A program made the position numbers and the translations under genes. The notes under the pieces were generated by a model. The model had not been told where the DNA came from. It saw only the letters and a list, made by a program, of their open reading frames with translations, and did no database searches. Shown here one piece after another: positions 1-13,487 of a stretch of 64,000 bases of DNA; positions within the stretch are counted from its first letter, which is position 1, and every line of letters begins with the position of its first letter. The DNA comes from Pseudomonas sivasensis (GTDB lineage: Bacteria; Pseudomonadota; Gammaproteobacteria; Pseudomonadales; Pseudomonadaceae): assembly GCF_013778505.1 (NCBI RefSeq), contig NZ_JAAOWU010000001.1, forward strand, positions 310,001-374,000. The letters run 5' to 3'.

Positions 1-631
1 GCTCAGCACCCATCTGGCGCATGATTTTCTCGCGGACCAGTTCAGCGGCGAGAAAGCGGCTGCTGCGGTCGGTGATCTGGTCTTCCGGGAAGAAGTGCTC
101 GTTCTCCGGCAGGTAGCCAGCGATCACGCGCTCCAGGGCTTCGAGGTTATGACCGTGCTGGGCCGAGATCGGCATGATCTGGGCGTTCGGCAGTTGCTCC
201 TGCAACCAGGTCAGGTGCGGCATCAGTTCGGCTTTGTCTTCGATGCGGTCGGTCTTGTTCAGCGCGACGATCAATGGGCCGGTGACGTACTGCACACGCT
301 CAAGGACCATCTGGTCTTCGTCAGTCCACTTGGTGCGGTCGACCACGAAGATCACCACGTCGACGTCTTTCAACGCCGCCGAAGCGGTCTTGTTCATGTA
401 GCGGTTCAGGGCTTTCTCGCCACCTTTGTGCATACCCGGGGTGTCGACGTAGACCGCTTGCACGGCGCCTTCGGTCTTGATGCCCAGCATGTTGTGGCGA
501 GTGGTCTGAGGCTTGCGCGAGGTGATCGCGAGCTTCTGACCGAGGATGTGGTTCAGCAGCGTGGACTTGCCCACGTTCGGGCGGCCAACGATGGCAACAT
601 AGCCACAGCGTGTTGCGGTTGAATCAGTCAT
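1..631 (-). CDS. era: GTPase Era (C-terminal part outside window)
   Basis: Era is the essential ribosome-associated GTPase that binds the 3' end of 16S rRNA during 30S maturation at the inner face of the membrane. Reading the minus strand from the ATG at 629-631 gives an open frame of 210 codons running off the window edge. It carries the P-loop GRPNVGKST near residue 16, the switch region PQTTRHN, DTPGMH (G3) and NKTD (G4), which together identify Era. The C-terminal KH RNA-binding domain lies outside the window. The start overlaps the end of rnc by 8 bases, as is typical for the conserved rnc-era pair, so translation is probably coupled. The family call is very secure; only the 3' end is unseen. 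Confidence 0.96.
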   Translation of the reverse strand, partial: MTDSTATRCGYVAIVGRPNVGKSTLLNHILGQKLAITSRKPQTTRHNMLGIKTEGAVQAVYVDTPGMHKGGEKALNRYMNKTASAALKDVDVVIFVVDRTKWTDEDQMVLERVQYVTGPLIVALNKTDRIEDKAELMPHLTWLQEQLPNAQIMPISAQHGHNLEALERVIAGYLPENEHFFPEDQITDRSSRFLAAELVREKIMRQMGAE

Positions 632-1313
632 GGCCATTCTCCACGCCCAGGGCAATCAGTGCTGCAGCGGCCGCTACCTGTTCGGCAATACGACGGCTCA
701 CACCCTGACCTCGGCTTTTTTCATTCAGTAAGGTGATTTCACATTCCACGAAGAACACGCGGCAATGGGGCTCACCCTGGATATCCACCACTTCGTAGCG
801 TGGCAGTTCGCAACCACGGGACTGCAGGTATTCCTGCAGGCGGGTCTTGGGATCTTTGTTGGTGTCGACCAGCGTAAGGCTTTCAATCTCCGAAGCCAGC
901 CAGGCGACCACGCGCTCCTTGGCCGTTTCCATACCTGCATCGAGGTAAATCGCGCCGATCAAGGCTTCGAGGGCATCGGCCAGGATCGACTCGCGACGGA
1001 AGCCACCGCTTTTCAATTCGCCCGACCCCAGGCGCAGGTACTCACCCAGGCCGAAACCACGGGCCAGTACGGCCAGGGTCTCACCCTTTACCAGACGTGC
1101 ACGCAATCGCGACAGCTGGCCTTCGCGCGCTTGCGGGAAGCGTTCGAACAGCGCCTCACCGGCGGCGAAATTGAGAATGGCGTCACCGAGGAATTCCAGG
1201 CGCTCGTTATTACGCCCTGCAAAGCTGCGGTGTGTGAGGGCAAGGATCATCAATTCCTGATCCTTGAAGGTGTAGCCGAGCTGGCGCTCTAAACGACTTA
1301 GCGAAACGGTCAC
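624..1313 (-). CDS. rnc: Ribonuclease III
   Basis: RNase III cleaves double-stranded RNA in the cytoplasm, separating 16S and 23S precursors and processing some mRNAs. The 229-residue product has the usual length. The signature [11 protein letters not shown] lies at residues 37-47, with the metal-binding Glu40 and Asp44, and a second acidic motif ([14 protein letters not shown]) follows near residue 115. A C-terminal double-stranded RNA-binding domain spans about 155-225 and includes KTRLQEYLQ. The ATG at 1311-1313 leaves only about 160 bases to the end of lepB. In P. aeruginosa a small DUF4845 gene sits between lepB and rnc; no such frame exists here. The gene probably belongs to a lepA-lepB-rnc-era operon, possibly attenuated by the hairpin at 1447-1468. 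Confidence 0.97.
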   Translation of the reverse strand: MTVSLSRLERQLGYTFKDQELMILALTHRSFAGRNNERLEFLGDAILNFAAGEALFERFPQAREGQLSRLRARLVKGETLAVLARGFGLGEYLRLGSGELKSGGFRRESILADALEALIGAIYLDAGMETAKERVVAWLASEIESLTLVDTNKDPKTRLQEYLQSRGCELPRYEVVDIQGEPHCRVFFVECEITLLNEKSRGQGVSRRIAEQVAAAAALIALGVENGHD

Positions 1314-1446
1314 GGTTTATCCATACCTAGTTGCTGCATATCTAGTGGGTGGCACCGGCGGCCATCGACGATTGACGCAGTGTTCAAATTCAAATCCTGA
1401 TGGTTACAGCCTGGAGCCGGAATTGTCCAAGCCCCAGAAAAGCAGT

Positions 1447-1468
1447 CGGCGCTGTGTTCACAGCGCCG
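1447..1468 (-). terminator. Perfect 10-bp hairpin after lepB
   Basis: A perfect inverted repeat (CGGCGCTGTG, TT, CACAGCGCCG) lies 6 bases beyond the lepB stop and upstream of rnc. On the minus strand it is followed a few bases later by only a short T stretch (CTTTTC). It may act as an attenuator or an RNA-stability element between lepB and rnc rather than as a strong terminator. The hairpin is directly visible; its role is inferred. Confidence 0.5.
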
Positions 1469-1474
1469 CTTGTA

Positions 1475-2329
1475 TTACTTGATCAGCCCGACCCGCGAGA
1501 AGTTCGGCAGGTGGCTGAGCTTGGGTTCCGGCCAGCTCATCCAGACCGCGAAGGCCTTGCCGACGATATTCTGGTCGGGAACCATGCCAAGCAGCTCCTT
1601 GGGAATGCTCGGGTCATCCCAGTAGCGGCTGTCGTTGGAGTTGTCACGGTTGTCGCCCATCATGAAATAGTGCCCGGCTGGCACTTTCCACTCTCCATCA
1701 GGCATGGCGCGGTAGCGGCTCATTTCCTTGCGGATTTCGTGCTCTACCGCACCGAGTTTTTCCTGGTACAGCTCGGCGCTGCCCAGGCTGTTCGGTTCGG
1801 AACCGAGCAGTTTCTCGGCCACCGACTCGCCATTGATCAACAGGCGCTTGTCGCTGGTGTAGCGAATCACGTCGCCCGGCAGCCCCACCACACGCTTGAT
1901 GTAATTGACGTTCGGGTCGCTTGGATAGCGGAACACCATCACATCACCGCGCTGCGGATCACCGACTTCGATGACCTTCTTATCGATCACCGGCATGCGA
2001 ATCCCGTAGGAAAACTTGTTCACCAGGATGAAGTCGCCCACGTCCAGGGTAGGTTTCATCGAACCCGAAGGGATCTGAAACGGCTCCACCAGAAACGAAC
2101 GCAGCACCAGCACGATGAACAACACCGGGAAGAACGACTTGCCGTACTCAACCAGCAAAGGCTCTTTGTTCAGCTTCTCGATCACCACGACATCGGGCTG
2201 GCTGACGCTGCCCTGATAGGACGCGATAGCCGCCCGCCGACGCGGGGCGAAGAACACCAGATCGAGCAACGCCAGGAGACCACAAACGGCAACGGCGATG
2301 ACCAGCAACAGCGGGAAATTTAGCGACAT
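1475..2329 (-). CDS. lepB: Signal peptidase I
   Basis: LepB is the inner-membrane serine protease that removes signal peptides from Sec and Tat substrates on the periplasmic side. The 284-residue protein has an N-terminal membrane anchor (residues 2-27), a cytoplasmic loop and a second membrane segment at about 64-80. The catalytic motif PSGSMKPTL follows with Ser90, and the general base Lys145 sits in YIKRVVGLPGD. The box GDNRDNSNDSR near residue 240 completes the family signature. The gene begins 5 bases after the lepA stop, so the two are almost certainly co-transcribed. A 10-bp hairpin follows the stop. Length, order and catalytic residues all agree with the Pseudomonas enzyme. Confidence 0.97.
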   Translation of the reverse strand: MSLNFPLLLVIAVAVCGLLALLDLVFFAPRRRAAIASYQGSVSQPDVVVIEKLNKEPLLVEYGKSFFPVLFIVLVLRSFLVEPFQIPSGSMKPTLDVGDFILVNKFSYGIRMPVIDKKVIEVGDPQRGDVMVFRYPSDPNVNYIKRVVGLPGDVIRYTSDKRLLINGESVAEKLLGSEPNSLGSAELYQEKLGAVEHEIRKEMSRYRAMPDGEWKVPAGHYFMMGDNRDNSNDSRYWDDPSIPKELLGMVPDQNIVGKAFAVWMSWPEPKLSHLPNFSRVGLIK

Positions 2330-2334
2330 AGGAC

Positions 2335-4134
2335 CTAACTATCCAACCTGAGCACCGCAAGGAAGGCTTCTTGTGGAATTTCCACGTTGCCCACTTGCTT
2401 CATGCGTTTTTTACCGGCCTTTTGCTTCTCAAGCAGCTTGCGCTTACGGCTTACGTCACCGCCGTAGCATTTGGCCAGTACGTTCTTTCTGAGAGCCTTG
2501 ACGGAGGTCCGTGCAATGATCTGCCCGCCAATAGCGGCCTGGATCGCGACGTCGAACATCTGGCGCGGAATCAGTTCTTTCATCTTCTCGGTCAACTGGC
2601 GACCTTTGTAGTGCGCGTTGTCCTTGTGCACGATCAGTGCAAGGGCATCAACCTTGTCGCCGTTGATCAACACATCCAGTTTCACCAGATTAGCCGATTG
2701 ATAACGATCGAAATGGTAATCCAGCGAAGCATAGCCGCGACTGGTGGATTTGAGACGGTCAAAGAAGTCCAGGACCACTTCGTTCATCGGCAAATCGTAG
2801 GTCACTTGCACCTGGGTACCGAGGAACAGCATGTCGTGCTGCACGCCACGTTTTTCGATACACAGGGTAATGACGTTGCCCAGGTGTTCCTGCGGCACCA
2901 GAATATTGGCGCGCACGATCGGCTCACGCATGTCTTCGATAGAAGACAGGTCTGGGAGCTTGGACGGGTTATCTACATAAATCGTTTCACCGGTTTTCAG
3001 CGCCAGCTCAAAAATAACCGTTGGCGCGGTGGTGATCAGGTCCAGGTCGTATTCGCGCTCAAGGCGCTCCTGAATGATCTCCATGTGCAGCATGCCGAGG
3101 AAGCCGCAACGGAAACCGAAGCCCAGGGCGTCGGAGCTTTCCGGGGTGTACTGCAACGACGAGTCGTTGAGGGTCAGCTTCTGCAACGCTTCGCGGAAGT
3201 CTTCGAAGTCATCGGAGCTGACCGGGAACAGACCGGCGTAAACCTGCGGCTGGATGCGTTTGAAGCCAGGCAGCACGTCGACGTCAGGGGTGGAGCTCAA
3301 GGTCAGGGTGTCACCCACCGGCGCACCGTGGATGTCCTTGATACCGGCGATGATGAAACCTACTTCACCGGCTTTCAGATCAGTGGTTGCAGTGTGTTTC
3401 GGGTTGAATACACCGACGCTGTCCACCAGGTGGATCTTGCCGGTGGACTTGACCAGGATCTTGTCGCCCTTCTTCACACGGCCGTGGCGTACACGTACCA
3501 GGGAGACAACCCCCAGGTAGTTGTCGAACCAGGAGTCGATGATCAACGCTTGCAGCGGATCTTCGTAGTTGCCGGTGGGGGCAGGAATGGTCTTGACCAG
3601 GCGCTCGAGCACTTCGTCAACGCCCAGGCCGGTCTTGGCGCTGCACTCGACGGCGTCGGTGGCGTCAATGCCGATGATTTTTTCGATTTCTTCTTTGACG
3701 CGGTCCGGATCGGCCTGTGGCAGGTCGATCTTGTTCAGCACCGGCATCACTTCCAGGCCTTGCTCGATGGCGGTGTAGCAGTTGGCCACGGACTGGGCTT
3801 CAACGCCCTGACCCGCGTCCACCACCAGCAGCGCACCTTCGCAGGCCGCCAGGGAACGGCTGACTTCATAGGTGAAGTCGACGTGGCCCGGGGTGTCAAT
3901 GAAGTTCAGCTGGTACTTGATACCGTCTTTGGCGGTGTAGTACAGAGTAACGCTGTGGGCCTTGATGGTGATCCCGCGCTCGCGTTCGAGGTCCATGGAA
4001 TCCAGTACCTGGGCTTCCATTTCACGCTCGGCAAGGCCGCCGCACATCTGGATGAATCGATCGGCCAGCGTCGACTTACCATGGTCAATGTGGGCGATGA
4101 TGGAGAAATTGCGGATATGACTCAAATCACTCAC
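2335..4134 (-). CDS. lepA: Elongation factor 4 (LepA) back-translocating GTPase
   Basis: LepA/EF4 is a ribosome-binding translational GTPase linked to initiation fidelity and to recovery of stalled ribosomes. The 599-residue product matches the family length. It carries [10 protein letters not shown] at residues 14-23 (P-loop), DTPGHVDF (G3) near 80 and NKID (G4) near 135. Domain II, the EF-G-like domains and the LepA-specific C-terminal domain with a Lys/Arg-rich stretch ([15 protein letters not shown]) follow. It is the first gene of the minus-strand lepA-lepB-rnc-era series. A hairpin terminator just upstream separates it from lptG, so its promoter probably lies at about 4135-4235. No truncation or unusual residue is seen. 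Confidence 0.97.
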
Positions 4135-4234
4135 GGATCAACACTCAAAAAGGCTGCAGGCAGATTGCCCGCTGAAAAATAGCCGGGAATTGTACCTGAA
4201 GCATCGGCCAGACGTCATCTTTGCTGACCAGAAC

Positions 4235-4269
4235 AAAAATGCCCCACTCATTCGAGCGGGGCATTTTTT
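4235..4269. terminator. Rho-independent terminator between lptG and lepA
   Basis: A GC-rich stem (GCCCC paired with GGGGC, extended by CTC/GAG around one mismatch) is flanked by A5 on one side and T6 on the other, so it could work on either strand. It lies directly downstream of the lptG stop on the minus strand and upstream of lepA, and most likely ends the lptFG transcript. Confidence 0.85.
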
Positions 4270-4285
4270 GTGCATAAGAGCGGTA

Positions 4286-5357
4286 TCAGCCAGCTCGGCG
4301 CAGCAGCCAGAACCCGGCCAGAGCGCAGATGGCGGTCGGCACCAGCACCGCAAACAGAGGGGAGAAACCGAATACCAGGCTCGACGGGCCTAGCAGGTCC
4401 TGGGCGATGCGGAATGTGAAGCCCACCAACACGCCAGTAAACACACGCTGACCCAGGGTCACGGAACGCAATGGGCCGAAGATGAACGAGATCGCCATCA
4501 ACACCAGCGCGGCGGTTACCACTGGCTGCAACACCTTGACCCAAAACGCCAGCCAGTAACGACCGTTGTTCAGCCCTTGCTCCTTGAGGTAGTGGATGTA
4601 ACTCCACAACCCGGAGATAGGCAGGCTTTCCGGGATCATCACCACGGTGTTGAGCAATTCCGGCTTGAGAGAGATGTCCCACTCTTCGCTTGGCTCATTG
4701 ATCACTTCGGTGCTGGCCTTGGTGCCTTGGCCGACATTGCGGAAGTGAGTGGTAGTGATGTCCGTCAGTTGCCATTTTTCGCCGCTGTACTGCGCACGTT
4801 TGGCGAAGCTGGACGACAGCATGTGACGTTCTTTATCAAAAGTGTAACGCGTCACACCGATCAACAGGCCGCCCGGTTGCACGGCGTTGATGTGGATGAA
4901 CTCATCACCCTGGCGATGCCACAGGCCATGCTTGGCGCTTTGCGCATCGCCCGAACCCTGCGCCAGGGCGCGGTTGGCTTGGGCGGTGGTTTCGGCCGGC
5001 GGCGCGACGTATTCACCGATCAGCACGCTGCACAGCATCAGCAGCAACATGGGCTTCATCACCGCCCAGACGATACGGCCGATGGACACCCCGGCGGCAC
5101 GCATGATGGTCAATTCGCTGTTGCTGGCCAGGCTGCCCAGGCCGATCAAGCAGCCGATCAGCGCAGCCATCGGCATCATGTCGTAGAGCCGACGCGGCGC
5201 GGTGAGTGCCACGTAGCTCAGTACATCCCACACGGTGTAGGTGTCGCTGACGTTGCCCACTTCATCGATGAAGGCGAACAACGAGGCAAGGCCCAGGATG
5301 ATGCCCAGAACCGCCAGAATGGCGATCAGGACGCTGCTACCAATGTAGCGATCGAGC

Positions 5358-5365
<8 letters not shown>
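4286..5365 (-). CDS. lptG: LPS export ABC transporter permease LptG
   Basis: LptG pairs with LptF and the ATPase LptB to extract lipopolysaccharide from the inner membrane and push it across the LptC-LptA bridge. The 359-residue protein shows the YjgP/YjgQ layout. Three N-terminal membrane helices (about 11-33, 55-80, 95-120) are followed by a periplasmic beta-jellyroll domain (about 130-260) and three C-terminal helices (about 270-355). Its start overlaps the end of lptF by 8 bases, showing a coupled two-gene operon. A terminator follows. LptG rather than LptF is chosen because it is the second gene of the pair and matches the YjgQ pattern at its N terminus (IGSSVLIAILAVLG). Confidence 0.93.
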
Positions 5366-8251
<2,886 letters not shown>

Positions 8252-8302
8252 AACTGAAGATGCCGGGGCGGCCATCACGCCGCTCCGGTCTCAGGAACCG
8301 CA

Positions 8303-8731
8303 ATGACCCAAGTCGACTTCTATATATTGCCCAGCGCCGACCCGCTCGCGCGCCTGGACTTTGCCTGCAAACTCACCGAAAAAGCCTGGCGCATGGGCCA
8401 TCGCATCTACCTGCACTGCAGCGATGCCGCTCAACGCGACGAGCTCGACGCCCGCCTGTGGCGCTTCAAGGGTGAAAGCTTCGTGCCACACGGCCCTGCC
8501 GAATCAGAACCTGAAGGTCTGATAGTGCTGGGGCTGGGTGACAGCTGCGGCGATCACCATGACCTGCTGGTCAACCTGGACCTGAAAGTACCGCCGTTCG
8601 CCAAGGCCTTCGCCCGTGTGGCGGAAGTGGTGGTGGAAGATCCGGCTATTCGTCAGGCCGCGCGGGAGAGTTTCCGTTTCTACCGCGAACAGGGCTATCC
8701 TTTGCAAGATCACCGGCTACAACGACTTTGA
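8303..8731 (+). CDS. holC: DNA polymerase III chi subunit
   Basis: HolC (chi) joins the clamp-loader complex through psi and contacts single-stranded DNA-binding protein during replication. The 142-residue product has the chi pattern: YILPSADPLARLDFACKLTEKAWRMGHRIYLH at the N terminus, then the region around WRFKGESFVPHG, and a C-terminal helix with RFYREQGYPLQDH. Length and location between pepA and valS are as expected. A small GC-rich hairpin lies in the 51-base gap after pepA. The next gene begins only 7 bases later, suggesting co-transcription. Confidence 0.93.
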   Translation: MTQVDFYILPSADPLARLDFACKLTEKAWRMGHRIYLHCSDAAQRDELDARLWRFKGESFVPHGPAESEPEGLIVLGLGDSCGDHHDLLVNLDLKVPPFAKAFARVAEVVVEDPAIRQAARESFRFYREQGYPLQDHRLQRL

Positions 8732-8738
8732 GCACACG

Positions 8739-9128
8739 ATGGACACTTCCAACCCTGTAAAAAAAGATGACCACCTGCTGGACGACCTGGAGTCGATCCG
8801 TCAGTTGCTGGGTGATGATGGCTTGCAACCGCCGCTGCTGACCGAACCGGTCGACGGCGAGGTACAGATTCCGTTGCTGTTTGACATGGTGGGCGGCAAA
8901 CCTGCGCCGGCACCGGTCGAACTGCCCGTCGTAGAACCAGCCCCCGTTGCCGCCGCCGCCGAGAAAACCCCCGACGCCCTGCTGCTGCATCTAGACAACG
9001 AACTGCGCGCCGCCGCGCAATTGATCATGCAAGACGTGATCGACGACTTTGCCCCGCATATCGAAACCGAGATCAAGCGCCGAATGGATGCGCGAATGGA
9101 ACGGTTGCTCAGCCAGTACCAGTCTTAA
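8739..9128 (+). CDS. Small acidic protein between holC and valS
   Basis: This is a 129-residue cytoplasmic protein without recognised domain. The start is set at the ATG at 8739 (MDTSNPVKKDD), 7 bases after holC. The first 60 residues are acidic (DDHLLDDLESIRQLLGDD), a Pro/Ala-rich linker spans about 55-80, and a C-terminal amphipathic helix (LRAAAQLIMQDVIDDFAPHIETEI) is followed by basic residues. A protein of this kind commonly sits between holC and valS in Pseudomonas and is usually annotated only as hypothetical. The position suggests a replication or stress accessory role, but nothing in the sequence proves that. A REPIN follows the stop. Confidence 0.8.
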   Translation: MDTSNPVKKDDHLLDDLESIRQLLGDDGLQPPLLTEPVDGEVQIPLLFDMVGGKPAPAPVELPVVEPAPVAAAAEKTPDALLLHLDNELRAAAQLIMQDVIDDFAPHIETEIKRRMDARMERLLSQYQS

Positions 9129-9145
9129 ACCGTGCATAGATCCCC

Positions 9146-9234
9146 TGTGGGAGGGGGCTTGCCCCCGATCGCGGTGTATCAGTCAGCCCATGTATGGTTG
9201 ACACATTGCCATCGGGGGCAAGCCCCCTCCCACA
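9146..9234. repeat. REPIN (paired REP sequences)
   Basis: Two 23-base arms are perfectly inverted: 9147-9169 begins GTGGGAGGGGGCTTG and 9211-9233 is its exact reverse complement. They enclose a 41-base variable centre. The arm is the Pseudomonas REP type that contains an internal palindrome (GGGGGCTTGCCCCC). Such REPINs are spread by a RAYT transposase encoded elsewhere. It lies between the holC-linked gene and valS. Confidence 0.9.
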
Positions 9235-9339
9235 TTGACCGGCGCACGTCTTTAGCCCGTCTTCGCCTCGCCCTGCGCCCTATCCCCCGTTATACTTGCC
9301 GGCTTTCCTGAATATATGCCAACTAGGGTCCCGCCGCGC

Positions 9340-12186
9340 ATGGATAAGACCTACCAGCCGCACGCTATTGAAACTTCCTGGTACAACACCTGGGAGTCCG
9401 AGAACTATTTCGCTCCGCAAGGTGCGGGCGAGTCCTACACCATCATGATTCCGCCACCGAACGTCACTGGCAGCCTGCACATGGGCCATGGCTTCAACAA
9501 TGCGATCATGGATGCGTTGATCCGTTTCCGCCGCATGCAGGGTCGTAACACCCTGTGGCAACCGGGCACCGACCACGCCGGTATCGCCACCCAGATGCTG
9601 GTGGAGCGCCAACTCGAAGCCACCGGCCAGAGCCGTCACGACTTGGGCCGTGAGAAATTCCTGGAAAAGATCTGGGAATGGAAAGACCAATCCGGCGGCA
9701 ACATCAGCCGTCAGATCCGTCGCCTGGGCTCGTCCGTCGACTGGAGCCGCGAGCGTTTCACCATGGACGACGGCCTGTCCGAATCCGTGAAAGAAGCCTT
9801 CGTGCGCCTGCATGAAGACGGCCTGATCTACCGCGGCAAGCGCCTGGTCAACTGGGACACCAAGTTGCACACGGCGATTTCCGACCTCGAAGTGGAAAAC
9901 CACGACGAGAAAGGCTTCCTGTGGAACCTCAAGTACCCGCTGGCCGACGGCGCCAAAACCGCTGAAGGCAACGACTACCTGATCGTCGCCACCACCCGTC
10001 CGGAAACCATGCTCGGCGATGCCGCCGTCGCGGTTAACCCGAACGACGAACGCTACCAGGCACTGATCGGCAAGTTCGTCGACCTGCCATTGGTTGGCCG
10101 TCGCATCCCGATCATCGCGGACGACTACTGCGATCCCGAATTCGGCACCGGCTGCGTGAAGATCACCCCGGCCCACGACTTCAACGACTACGAAGTCGGC
10201 AAGCGCCACAACCTGCCGCTGCTGAACATCTTCGATAAAAATGCCGCCGTACTGCCGGCCTGCCAGGTGTTCAACCTGGACGGCACTCTGAACGAAAGCA
10301 TCGACGGCAAGATCCCGGCCGAATACGCCGGCCTCGACCGTTTCGAAGCACGCAAGCAGATCGTGGCCGCTTTCGATGCCGCCGGCCTGCTGGTCAGCGT
10401 TGACGACCACGGCCTGAAAGTGCCGAAGGGCGACCGCTCCGGCACCGTGATCGAGCCGTGGCTGACCGACCAGTGGTACGTGTCCACCAAGCCGCTGGCT
10501 GAGCCTGCGATTGCTGCCGTAGAAGATGGCCGTATCCAGTTCGTGCCTAAACAGTACGAAAACATGTACTTCTCGTGGATGCGCGACATCCAGGATTGGT
10601 GCATCAGCCGTCAACTGTGGTGGGGCCACCGCATCCCGGCCTGGTACGACGAGTCGGGCAAGGTCTATGTCGGCCGCGATGAAGCCGAAGTGCGTGCCAA
10701 GCACAACCTCGGCCCGGACGTGGCGCTGCAACAGGACAACGACGTACTGGATACCTGGTTCAGCTCTGGCCTGTGGACGTTCTCCACCCTGGGCTGGCCG
10801 CAGCAGACCGAATTCCTCAAGAAATTCCACTCCACCGACGTGCTGGTGACCGGCTTCGACATCATTTTCTTCTGGGTTGCCCGGATGATCATGCTGACCA
10901 TGCACTTGGTGAAGAACGAGGACGGCACGCCGCAGGTTCCGTTCAAGACCGTGTATGTGCACGGCCTCGTGCGTGATGGCCAGGGCCAGAAAATGTCCAA
11001 GTCCAAGGGCAACGTTCTGGACCCGCTGGACATCATCGACGGCATCGACCTGGAAACCCTGGTGCAGAAGCGCACTTCGGGCTTGATGCAGCCGAAACTG
11101 GCAAAGAAGATCGAAAAGCAGACACGCGACGAGTTCGCTGACGGCATCGCCAGCTACGGCACCGACGCCCTGCGTTTCACCTTCTGCTCGTTGGCGTCTA
11201 CCGGTCGCGACATCAAGTTCGACATGGGCCGCGTCGAAGGCTATCGCAACTTCTGCAACAAGATCTGGAATGCCGCGCGCTACGTGCTGGATAAAGGTGA
11301 AGACTGCGGCCAGAACGGCGAAGCCTATGAGCTGAGCCTGGCCGACCGCTGGATCATCTCGCAGCTGCAACGCACCGAAGCCGAAGTGACCCGCCAACTC
11401 GACCAGTTCCGTTTCGACCTGGCCGCGCAAGCCTTGTACGAGTTCATTTGGAACCAGTATTGCGACTGGTACCTGGAGCTGTCCAAGCCCGTGCTGTGGG
11501 ACGAAAACGCACCGGTCGAACGCCAGCGCGGCACCCGTCGTACCCTGGTACGCGTGCTGGAAGTGGCGTTGCGCCTGGCGCATCCGTTCATGCCGTTCAT
11601 CACCGAAGAAATCTGGCAGCGCCTCGCGCCGCTGGCCGGTATCGAAGGCAAGACCATCATGCTGCAGCCTTGGCCGGTGGCCAATGAAGCACGCATCGAT
11701 GAAGCCGCTGAAAGCGATATCGAATGGCTCAAGACCCTGATGCTCGGCACGCGCAACATCCGCGCCGAAATGAACATCGGGCCGGGCAAGCCGTTGGCGG
11801 TGTTCGTGAAGAACGCCAGTGCCGAGGACCAGCGTCGCCTTACCGAAAACGATGCACTGCTCAAGAAACTGGCGAAGCTTGAGTCGATCACCGTATTGGC
11901 TGATGGCGCCGAAGCACCGCTGTCCGCTACCGCGCTGGTTGGCGACATGGAAGTGCTGGTGCCAATGGCCGGTTTGATCGACAAGGGCGCAGAGCTGGCC
12001 CGTCTCGACAAAGAAATTGCGCGCCTGCAAGGCGAAGTGCAGCGGGTGGGCGGCAAGCTGTCCAACGCGGCATTCGTCGACAAGGCGCCAGCTGAAGTGA
12101 TCGAGAAAGAGCGCGCCAAGCTCGCCGAGGCCGAACAGGCCCTGGGCAAGTTGGCGGAGCAACATGCGCGGATCTCCAGCCTTTAA
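9340..12186 (+). CDS. valS: Valyl-tRNA synthetase
   Basis: ValS charges tRNA-Val and edits mischarged threonine. Starting at the ATG at 9340 gives 948 residues, the normal length; an ATG at 9316 in the same frame would add eight residues unlike the family. The class I HIGH motif appears as HMGH at residues 47-50 and KMSKS at 551-555. An editing CP1 domain (about 190-340), an anticodon-binding domain (about 660-800) and a C-terminal coiled-coil arm ([19 protein letters not shown]) are all present. A strong terminator follows 15 bases after the stop. A long open frame on the opposite strand is a composition artefact. Confidence 0.97.
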   Translation: MDKTYQPHAIETSWYNTWESENYFAPQGAGESYTIMIPPPNVTGSLHMGHGFNNAIMDALIRFRRMQGRNTLWQPGTDHAGIATQMLVERQLEATGQSRHDLGREKFLEKIWEWKDQSGGNISRQIRRLGSSVDWSRERFTMDDGLSESVKEAFVRLHEDGLIYRGKRLVNWDTKLHTAISDLEVENHDEKGFLWNLKYPLADGAKTAEGNDYLIVATTRPETMLGDAAVAVNPNDERYQALIGKFVDLPLVGRRIPIIADDYCDPEFGTGCVKITPAHDFNDYEVGKRHNLPLLNIFDKNAAVLPACQVFNLDGTLNESIDGKIPAEYAGLDRFEARKQIVAAFDAAGLLVSVDDHGLKVPKGDRSGTVIEPWLTDQWYVSTKPLAEPAIAAVEDGRIQFVPKQYENMYFSWMRDIQDWCISRQLWWGHRIPAWYDESGKVYVGRDEAEVRAKHNLGPDVALQQDNDVLDTWFSSGLWTFSTLGWPQQTEFLKKFHSTDVLVTGFDIIFFWVARMIMLTMHLVKNEDGTPQVPFKTVYVHGLVRDGQGQKMSKSKGNVLDPLDIIDGIDLETLVQKRTSGLMQPKLAKKIEKQTRDEFADGIASYGTDALRFTFCSLASTGRDIKFDMGRVEGYRNFCNKIWNAARYVLDKGEDCGQNGEAYELSLADRWIISQLQRTEAEVTRQLDQFRFDLAAQALYEFIWNQYCDWYLELSKPVLWDENAPVERQRGTRRTLVRVLEVALRLAHPFMPFITEEIWQRLAPLAGIEGKTIMLQPWPVANEARIDEAAESDIEWLKTLMLGTRNIRAEMNIGPGKPLAVFVKNASAEDQRRLTENDALLKKLAKLESITVLADGAEAPLSATALVGDMEVLVPMAGLIDKGAELARLDKEIARLQGEVQRVGGKLSNAAFVDKAPAEVIEKERAKLAEAEQALGKLAEQHARISSL

Positions 12187-12201
12187 GGTGGAATCAGCGT
12201 G

Positions 12202-12230
12202 AAAAAAGAGACCTTCGGGTCTCTTTTTTT
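12202..12230 (+). terminator. Rho-independent terminator of valS
   Basis: The stem AAAAAAGAGACC / GGTCTCTTTTTTT has a TTCG tetraloop and is followed by a T run, 15 bases past the valS stop. This is an ideal intrinsic terminator. Because the A run mirrors the T run, it could also act on the other strand. Confidence 0.93.
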
Positions 12231-12248
12231 ATTTGCGAACCCGGTCAA

Positions 12249-12337
12249 TGTGGGAGGGGGCTTGCCCCCGATTGCAGTGCATCAGCCTGAATATCTTTGA
12301 CTGTCACACCGCCATCAGGGGCAAGCCCCCTCCCACA
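12249..12337. repeat. REPIN (same REP family as at 9146)
   Basis: The left arm 12250-12272 is identical to the first arm of the REPIN at 9146, and the right arm 12314-12336 is its reverse complement with one mismatch (ATCAGGGG instead of ATCGGGG). The centre is 41 bases, as in the other copy, but its sequence differs. It lies between valS and rlmF. Confidence 0.88.
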
Positions 12338-12402
12338 TTTGCCCGGGTCAGGCTCAAGATGTGTGACAATGCCCACCACTTTGAGCCAACACCAGAATCA
12401 AC

Positions 12403-13422
12403 ATGACCGCCCCCACTACGCCCAAACCTCCGCGCAAGAAGCCTAAAACCGCTGCCACAGCCAAACCCGTCGCGCCGCGCAAAGAGGCCACCCTGCACCC
12501 GCGCAACCGCCACACAGGCCGTTACGACTTCCCGGCGCTGATCAAGACCACGCCGGAACTGGCGAAATTCGTAATCCTCAACCCCTACGGTAAGGAAAGC
12601 ATCGACTTCGCCAGCCCTGACGCCGTGCGGGTATTCAACCGGGCGTTGCTCAAGTCGTTCTATGGCATCCAGCATTGGGATATCCCGCAGGATTACCTGT
12701 GCCCGCCGGTGCCGGGACGTGCGGACTATGTGCACTTCCTCGCCGACCTGCTGGCCAGCGTCAACGAAGGCAAGATTCCCCGTGGTTCCATCGTCAAGGT
12801 GTTGGACATCGGCATGGGCGCTAACTGCGTCTATCCGCTGATTGGCTACATGGAGTACCGCTGGAACTTCCTTGGCTCGGAAGTCGACCCTATCGCCGTA
12901 GCCGCTGCCAAGGCCATCGTGCAGTCCAACGACCTGAGCAAGGTCATCCAACTGCGCCAGCAAAACAACCCCAAGCACATCCTGTTGGGCCTGCTGGAAC
13001 CTGGCGAGCGCTTTGACCTGACCATGTGCAACCCGCCCTTCCATGCGTCCATGGACGAAGCCACCAAGGGCAGCGAACGCAAGTGGCGCGCGTTGGGCAA
13101 GGCTGATCCGAAGCGCAAATTGCCGGTGCTGAACTTCGGTGGCCAGTCGGCCGAGTTGTGGTGTGAAGGCGGTGAAGCGCGGTTCGTGACGCAGTTGATC
13201 GCTGAAAGCGCGAATTTTGCCCATAAGGTGCTGTGGTTCAGCACCCTGGTATCAAAAGCGTCGAACTTGCCCGCCATTGAAACAGCCCTGAAAAAAGCCG
13301 GCGTGCTGGAAAGCCAGGTGGTGGAGATGTCCCAGGGTCAGAAGCAAAGCCGTTTCGTGGCATGGACTTTCCAGACCAAGAACGAGCAGCAGATCTGGCG
13401 CCAACGCTGGGTTCGCGATTAA
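12403..13422 (+). CDS. rlmF: 23S rRNA (adenine-1618 N6)-methyltransferase RlmF
   Basis: RlmF (YbiN) methylates A1618 of 23S rRNA using S-adenosylmethionine. The 339-residue product starts with a Lys/Pro-rich tail (about 35 residues) followed by [13 protein letters not shown], characteristic of the family. The SAM motif is [14 protein letters not shown] near 131-144 and the catalytic motif NPPF lies at residues 210-213. The C-terminal [16 protein letters not shown] is also typical. It is a single gene between a REPIN and a two-way terminator shared with the HU gene. The domain set is complete. Confidence 0.94.
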   Translation: MTAPTTPKPPRKKPKTAATAKPVAPRKEATLHPRNRHTGRYDFPALIKTTPELAKFVILNPYGKESIDFASPDAVRVFNRALLKSFYGIQHWDIPQDYLCPPVPGRADYVHFLADLLASVNEGKIPRGSIVKVLDIGMGANCVYPLIGYMEYRWNFLGSEVDPIAVAAAKAIVQSNDLSKVIQLRQQNNPKHILLGLLEPGERFDLTMCNPPFHASMDEATKGSERKWRALGKADPKRKLPVLNFGGQSAELWCEGGEARFVTQLIAESANFAHKVLWFSTLVSKASNLPAIETALKKAGVLESQVVEMSQGQKQSRFVAWTFQTKNEQQIWRQRWVRD

Positions 13423-13437
13423 TAAATCGCAGGCAAC

Positions 13438-13479
13438 AAAAAACCGTGCCCGGATTGCTCCGGAGCACGGTTTTTTTTT
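13438..13479. terminator. Two-way terminator between rlmF and HU gene
   Basis: Six A residues, the stem CCGTGC / GCACGG with an inner CCGGA / TCCGG pairing, and nine T residues form a bidirectional intrinsic terminator between the convergent rlmF and HU genes. Confidence 0.93.
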
Positions 13480-13487
13480 GCTGCGTC

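Noticed and set aside
2371..4182. A 603-codon plus-strand frame opposite lepA
   Set aside because: Shadow of lepA; no domain and no ribosome-binding site.
9280..12165. A 961-codon open frame on the minus strand opposite valS
   Set aside because: It mirrors valS codon structure in GC-rich DNA, lacks any recognised domain and has unlikely composition (His- and Gln-rich); it is a shadow of valS.
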